61,067 nt of DNA from Amphimedon queenslandica (lineage: Eukaryota > Porifera > Demospongiae > Haplosclerida > Niphatidae): positions 14,970 to 76,036 of the forward strand of contig NW_003546676.1 of the NCBI RefSeq assembly GCF_000090795.2, read 5' to 3'. Shown here piece after piece: positions 55,900 to 61,067 of this stretch (positions are counted from its first letter, which is position 1; each line of letters begins with the position of its first letter). The translations under genes and the position numbers were made by a program. The notes beneath the pieces are model-generated. The model saw only the letters and a list, made by a program, of their open reading frames with translations. It searched no databases and had not been told where the DNA came from.

Positions 55900-56960
55900 C
55901 TTACTACTTATTCCATTGCTAAGACTATGACAATATGAAAAATATGCAGCTGGATACTGGTGCCTTCTCCATTGTGAAGGCACCACTAATCAAGGAGCTA
56001 CTACAAAACATAATGTTACAATGATGATTATTATTAGAAATTAATTTAATTACTACAATCAAAATCAGACAATAGCCTTAGACATTCACTATTCTATGAA
56101 AGTATTACAATCTACCTTATTGCTGCATCATTAAATTATTTCCAGCTGTATTTACCTATAAAGCTTGGTAACAGAAAACAAATGATGTAAACAAATAGGG
56201 TAATAATAACTACAGTACAAACAGTAATTGTCAACAAACTTTATTACCAATCACACTGAACTTTTGTATTCCTTGTCACTCCATTATAGTACATATGTAT
56301 TTACAACAAACTATAAAAGGACGAAATTCATGCATGATAATCATCAAACACTACAAGCACAACAAATGCATCAATAATCCACTACAAGTTACATGTAATA
56401 AAAAAATTAATTTAGTTACAACAATTGAAATCCAGAATTGGCTTTAATTATATTGCACATTCCAATATCAAGCAATGAAAATATTGATCAATCATCAAAT
56501 CCTTTCCAGCTGTCATTACCTGTAAAGCATAGTAACAGAAACACATCAAATGCAAACAATGTAAACACACAGGCTAATAATAACAATAGTACAAACAGTA
56601 ATGGTGAACAAACTTTATTACCAATCACAAGGAACTTTTGTATTCCTTGTAGCTCCATCACAGTACATATGCACTTACAACAAACTATAAAAGGATAAAA
56701 ATTCATGCATGATAATCATCAAACACTACAACTAGAATAAATGCATCAACAATCCACTACATGTACACTATATTAAAGATTTACATGTATATGTGAATGA
56801 TATACCTTATGTTTGTCACAAACATGCATTACAAACCACTAGCAAGGTACAGGTGCTCACATAGAGGAACGTCCCCTTCAGCTGTTGAGTCTCATTGCAA
56901 GTCTGACTTCAGTCTTTAACACCACATTGTAGTCCTAAGTACCTGTATAAATTATGAATG
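55900..56960. repeat. Dispersed ~1 kb repeat with internal direct duplication
   Basis: 56130-56410 and 56488-56775 are direct copies (TTTCCAGCTGT, AATAATAACNANAGTACAAA, CAAACTTTATTACCAATCAC, CTTTTGTATTCCTTGT, CTATAAAAGGA, CATGATAATCATCAAACACT). The outer parts match 44130-45230 in inverse orientation. No ORF with a recognised motif. Confidence 0.7.
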
Positions 56961-57207
56961 TGACACACAAGTACCAACTAATAATGATAATGGTGGCATG
57001 TGCAATGTTTCTGATTGCATCATACATGTATGTGCATGCATGTAGTACTTTAGACATAATATTGCTTACTAATGCTATCGTCAGTTCAGATACTTTCATG
57101 ACCTGCTTAATATAAAATGACATTGTGTGCATGAAGGATTTCCAATGTGCAAACAATATATTTTTGTTAATGAGAAAATGCACATGGTACAACAATCATC
57201 AACAAAA

Positions 57208-57338
57208 GATGCGCAAGATCAGCTGGCCAGCATTTATTGTGCGCACAACATTGATGACAGCATCATTCAAATGCGCAACATCAGCCGGCAAGCATTCACT
57301 TAATAATGCGCACATCATTGATGGCAGCATCAACATGC
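57208..57338. repeat. Two-copy tandem repeat, ~66 bp
   Basis: ATGCGCAAGATCAGCTGGCC and on to GCGCACAACATTGATGACAG is followed by ATGCGCAACATCAGCCGGCA and on to GCGCACATCATTGATGGCAG. Surrounding 56960-57717 has no recognised gene. Confidence 0.75.
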
Positions 57339-57717
57339 ATTATGATCTTTATTATGTGTATAGAATCACTGCTTGAATAATACTAATTGTAAAATAACAT
57401 TTAATGTTACTAAAAAATTTTTCTTGTCAGGATTACAAATTTTTTCAGCAGAGCTTGGATCCATAAGCACCAGTTATTTGTAATAAACATGTAGTACAAG
57501 CCATAAACAAGATCCAGATTTGATAATGAAAGCTTCCTCCCTTCTTAACCCTCTGTCCTACATAAATGACTGTCACACAAATTTGAATCAATGCTAAATT
57601 CTAATGAACAGTAAACCTCTTTCACACCCACTCCCTGTTTATTATAGCAACAAGTAAGCAATATTTACTGTTATTTGTTATACCTTGATTAATCTAACTT
57701 CTTGAATGCAGTTAGAT

Positions 57718-58200
57718 CTCTTCATACTAGTCACTATGGCAACTCTGAGCATGCGTATTATGTCATAAAATGGTGAGTGACAAAAGGGTGTGTTATCACG
57801 CCCATTACTACTTCTGTTTTGACCAAGAAATAAAAAAAGATATTGAAACTACCTTTCTAGTCCTTGACCGAAGCGTAGAGGAATGGTGTAAAAACCAACC
57901 AGAGCATTTTCATGGCTAAAAGAATAGAGGGCCTATAGAAGGAGATGAATGAAGAAGAATGTGTCTGAAGAAATTATTTGAATTTGGGCCTACTCTCCAG
58001 ACTTGCTCCTGCTACATTACAGTCCACTTTAAAGGTATCAGGAGAATTTCTCAGTTGAAGAGAGCTCGCCTAAGCCATTTATAAGCCTGTACAATGTAAG
58101 ATAAAGTTATATGCATTTGAAAATTATAAATTTGGTTGCCATCTTGAAAAATCAACCTCAACCCTACATATATGCTACCGCCTTTATATTATGTCACGTT
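57718..58200. repeat. Dispersed ~480-bp repeat, copy 3
   Basis: TAGTCACTATGGCAACTCTG, CCTTGACCGAAGC, GAATTTGGGCCTACTCTCCA, TACAGTCCACTTTAAAGGTA and ACATATATGCTACCGCCTTT align with 13737-14210 and 55315-55770. Same orientation in all three copies. Confidence 0.75.
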
Positions 58201-59590
58201 ATCAAACTGTTCTACAGTATATATGCATTCATTTTTAAGTACAGCTTGTAAAGCATGACTATGATGGCCTTCATTAGTATTGTAACAATTAATTATATCC
58301 CATTCTTCAATATACCATGGCACGTACAGCATTAATCTTGATCTATAATGATTGTTGGGATCACTTTCCTTACATACTTGTTGAATGAAATTACTGCTTC
58401 AGTGCCTCTTTTGACCATTGTGCTAAAGCCATCATCCATTTTAATATCTTTTACATCACTTAAATCAGGATTTTCAGCAGAGGGTAACATATCCATTTCA
58501 TCATAATTGTCATCATTACTAGCAGCAGAACCATATTTCACTTACAGTTTGCAGCAAACTTAGCGAAATTCAAATATGCAAGTTGCCGCAGCCTATGTAT
58601 GTAACGCAAGATAAAATTTCTACAATGAAATATCATGGTCATCATTTTGTAGAGGACCAAGAGCCTTTATTTTTTAATAATGTGATGCAGCCCTCAGTTG
58701 GACTAATATTGATATGTTCAGTATCTCAACTCAGTTTAGTCACAGGTAATAATAACAAGCAAAAAGCTGCTTCTTGTGAACTAAGGCCTGTATGATTCAA
58801 GAACGCAGCACAAATTTTGCATAACTGTTGCAAAAATTTTGATATTCAGATGCGACTTGTTTCAAAAGTTTACTCATACTCTTCTCAGATTTGGTAGTGT
58901 AAGATGCCACATACATTACAGAGGCATAAGCAATAATGACAAATTGAATGTTATGGTTTGCCTGCCAAGCTCATAAAACATTTTCATTGTAATTGTCAAT
59001 AAAGCAATCTTTTCAATCTCTCCTCAAAACTATTACATGACCAGCTGATGTGCATAAACTTACTCTTTCATATTCTTCTCTCTTTGTTTAAGTTACCTTC
59101 TTAAATAGAAACATAATCCACGAGGTAGTTCCGCCACTGAAGCTGCTGGGATTGTTACCTACTAATAGAGTTGACTTGTTACTTCTCAATGCGGGGAAAG
59201 CGTAGCTACCACTAGTTTTAGAAAAAGAAGGCCTTGGTTCGTTTGTCTTAGAAGATCCAGGCCAGTGTTCTGCTCGGTGTTGGGTTAAGTTTGTTAGCTG
59301 GGATTTTTACTGTCAAACTGTCATGTTTTTGTGTTTGTAAGCCTTCTTTACCATATAAAGTAGTGGTGAAGAGATGTGGGTGTGGTCTAGAGATAGTGAT
59401 ACTAGGCTCTCTTTATTGCTCCTTTTTTTATAAATAAGGAAAACTATAATTTATTGCTAGACTTTGTATGTACACTTTCTCTTAAGCCTGGGCGATATGA
59501 CATTTTATCCAAGACAATATATTGTTAATGTTTCACTTGACAATATTACTAAAATTGTTTACAAAACAACATCAAAAGCAGTAACAATGT
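58201..59590. other. No gene recognised
   Basis: A minus-strand frame at 58332-58541 is acidic (DEMDMLPSAENPDLSD) and could be an exon fragment, but no family is recognised. The rest is AT-rich. Confidence 0.3.
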
Positions 59591-59599
59591 CAATTTTTA

Positions 59600-60740
59600 G
59601 CTAAATGCACCAGTTGGTTCGTTTGAGGCAGGATCTTGAAGACGTCGGAATATCTCCTCCTGTATACTGAAAAGTGTCTCAAAGGCAACACTGGTAGCAC
59701 AGTATTTCTTAGCAACTGTACTGAGATGAGAAAACTTTGTATTGTTATTTTTTCACCATGAAAGTGGTGATCAATCTATGTCCTCATTAGGTAACAGTAA
59801 GTACATGTCTAGCTCTGTTGTTGTACAGTACATCCTCTAATATCCAAACACAGGTTATCCTAACCCTCATTTAGCCCAATGCATAACTATCTCTAATACG
59901 CATGCTCAGACTAGTTAATTTATTAATAACCGATTAAAATGTCTACTGGAGCATGAGTTTAACGAGAGGAAGCCCATTAAAGAGAAGCCTGAGATGCTTT
60001 GCGAGTTAGAGAAAGGAAAGTCACGCACATTTATTCCTAAAAAACAGGATAGGTCAGTCTACTGCATTCTGCGCTGTATTTCACTTATCAAGACGATTCA
60101 GCTATCTAAAAATTTCTTCAAATAATAGTGCACTAAGGTGTTTGGATAACAGTGGATGTGCTGTACTCATGTGTACTACCAGTATATGGTGCATAATTTC
60201 CCAATATTTGGCCAAGAGCATATTTTGGTTTCTTGGAGGGGTGGTTTCTCTCATTTAGGGTCAGTGCTTCCTTCTTGTTGTGCCATAATAAAAAGTGCAT
60301 GCATTTGTGCCATAATTTCTTCCTTAATATTAGCATGCTCAGAAGAGTCTATAGATGACAGTTTGAAGAGAGGGTCAATGACTGAGCAAGTACTAATTAG
60401 TTGGTTAATTTTAGCACTACTGTACCTACATTTAAGGTAAGTATTCACTCTTGTTTTGATCTCTTTGGTTGAACTAGAATTGCTATCCTCATGGCATAGT
60501 ATAGTAGAAGACAGATGTGGAATCAGTAGCCGTACTGCTGATATTGTTGTGTTTTTCTGTAGAAAGGAGTTCTGTCATGTTTCTTAATGGTGCAAGAGCT
60601 GCCATAATAGTGTCCATAATATCAAACTCTTGCCAGATAAAAGTTTAATGAGAACACTTACGATCAATTGCTAAAGTAGTATTGCTTTTGCTGCTCTATT
60701 ATGCGTTCAATCATATTGAGAGTTGATCCTCAATGAGTAG
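59600..60740 (-). pseudogene. hAT transposase C-terminal remnant
   Basis: Reading right to left: LLSTEKHNNISSTATDS (about 60550), YSSAKINQLISTCSVIDPLF, KLSSIDSSEHANIKEEIMAQ (about 60430-60310), then CATSVAFETLFSIQEEIFRR (about 59700-59640), the hAT dimerisation domain (usually a SVPSERVFS-like motif). The order matches hAT/ZBED-type transposases, which nick and insert with 8-bp duplications. Many stops; the catalytic N-terminal half is missing or lies beyond. A plausible ancestral source of enzyme for the hAT MITEs in this window. Confidence 0.55.
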
Positions 60741-60778
60741 ATACGTCTACTGTCACTCTTGTCTTCCCAGCCCAAATC

Positions 60779-61067
60779 TTAAAGGGTAAGTTCCATGTAT
60801 TTTTGAGGTATTTTTTATTGGCTTAATATGATTGCCTGACCATACTAATGATGTGTTCCAACTCCCATTGTGTGAAAAAAATTATTCACTGAGATATGAG
60901 CATTCAAAAATGCCCATTTTTCCTTCCTGCAAGTTTACTTCCTGTCGGTGGGTGTGGCTAAACGTAACGTCACTGGAGGCATAGCTGGAGCTAAATCCAT
61001 TCCTTTATAGGGGGGAAATAATCCTTTATTCTCATGCCTAGTAATGTAATAGCACCAATTTAAACAT
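60779..61067. mobile_element. T2/Kolobok-like MITE, cut by window edge
   Basis: TTAAAGGGTAAGTTCCATGT opens the copy. CTTCCTGTCGGTGGGTGTGG and CCATTCCTTTATAGGGGGG follow in the same order as in 21086-21400. The right arm is beyond the window. Confidence 0.85.

Noticed and set aside
55595..58040. CTTTAAAGGTA as T2-like ends
   Set aside because: It is part of the conserved text of the dispersed ~470-bp repeat and has no TIR partner.
7620..59400. ACATGTAC palindromes as a regulatory network
   Set aside because: Frequent across the window, but without counts against a base-composition model they may reflect simple sequence bias.
60156..60440. 94-codon plus-strand frame
   Set aside because: Lies opposite the recognisable hAT minus-strand text; a shadow frame.

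Overview
The window reads as transposon-dense, AT-rich intergenic DNA from an animal nuclear genome. The best guess is a demosponge such as Amphimedon. This rests on three things: very short GT-AG introns (about 43-51 bp) inside coding remnants, the mixture of DIRS, pogo, hAT, T2/Kolobok-type and DUF6589-type elements, and short CpG-rich hairpin elements. The species is an inference, not a match. I see no intact conserved host gene, no rRNA or tRNA gene, no CRISPR array and no bacterial-style operon. Almost every coding stretch is a broken transposon gene. The clearest long uninterrupted reading frames are a 239-codon recombinase-like gene (51760-52479, minus) and a 152-codon frame of unknown function (9475-9933, plus).

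Layout, left half. 1-17 kb holds small non-autonomous elements: a TGTGACC-ended MITE, hAT-type MITEs with target-site duplications, TA-flanked MITEs and hairpins. It also holds the first of three copies of a Pro/Gly-rich gene family (copy A, 4.7-6.5 kb). 16984-22495 is a 5.5 kb element with ~69-bp terminal inverted repeats. It carries a broken RecQ-type helicase (+) facing a broken DUF6589-like gene (-), and the latter is interrupted by a TTAAAGGG-ended T2-like MITE that contains a 10-N assembly gap. 22.5-26.9 kb is a DIRS retrotransposon (gag, RT-RNase H, tyrosine recombinase) with inverted terminal repeats. It abuts a Ty3/gypsy integrase tail (26.9-27.3 kb). A second, divergent DIRS/Ngaro-like element lies on the minus strand at 28.6-32.4 kb.

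Layout, right half. 33.2-34.2 kb has a broken SAM-domain gene (-), and 34.4-36.8 kb a broken CACTA/Tnp2-like transposase (+). 39.1-39.8 kb is a diverged minisatellite next to a DDE-type transposase remnant (39.9-40.7 kb). 41104-43897 is a 2.8 kb pogo/Tigger-like transposon with TA target duplication. It encodes a DDD transposase (-) and, on the other strand, a HIRAN-like plus C48 (Ulp1-like) cysteine-peptidase passenger. Copy B of the Pro/Gly family is at 45.5-46.6 kb. An unclassified TIR element with TATA-like boxes in both ends follows (46944-49790), then a PIF1-like helicase remnant (49.8-51.1 kb, -). A compact TIR element (51601-52550) carries the intact Crypton-recombinase-like N-terminal ORF. 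Copy C of the Pro/Gly family is at 53.1-54.3 kb. Dispersed repeats and a hAT transposase remnant (59.6-60.7 kb, -) follow, and a second T2-like MITE runs off the right edge.

The genes do not form a host pathway; they are mobile-element toolkits. The most interesting are the RecQ/DUF6589 element, the pogo element with a HIRAN-peptidase passenger, the mobile Pro/Gly-GR gene family, and the TIR-bounded recombinase fragment that has kept its reading frame while its neighbours decayed.
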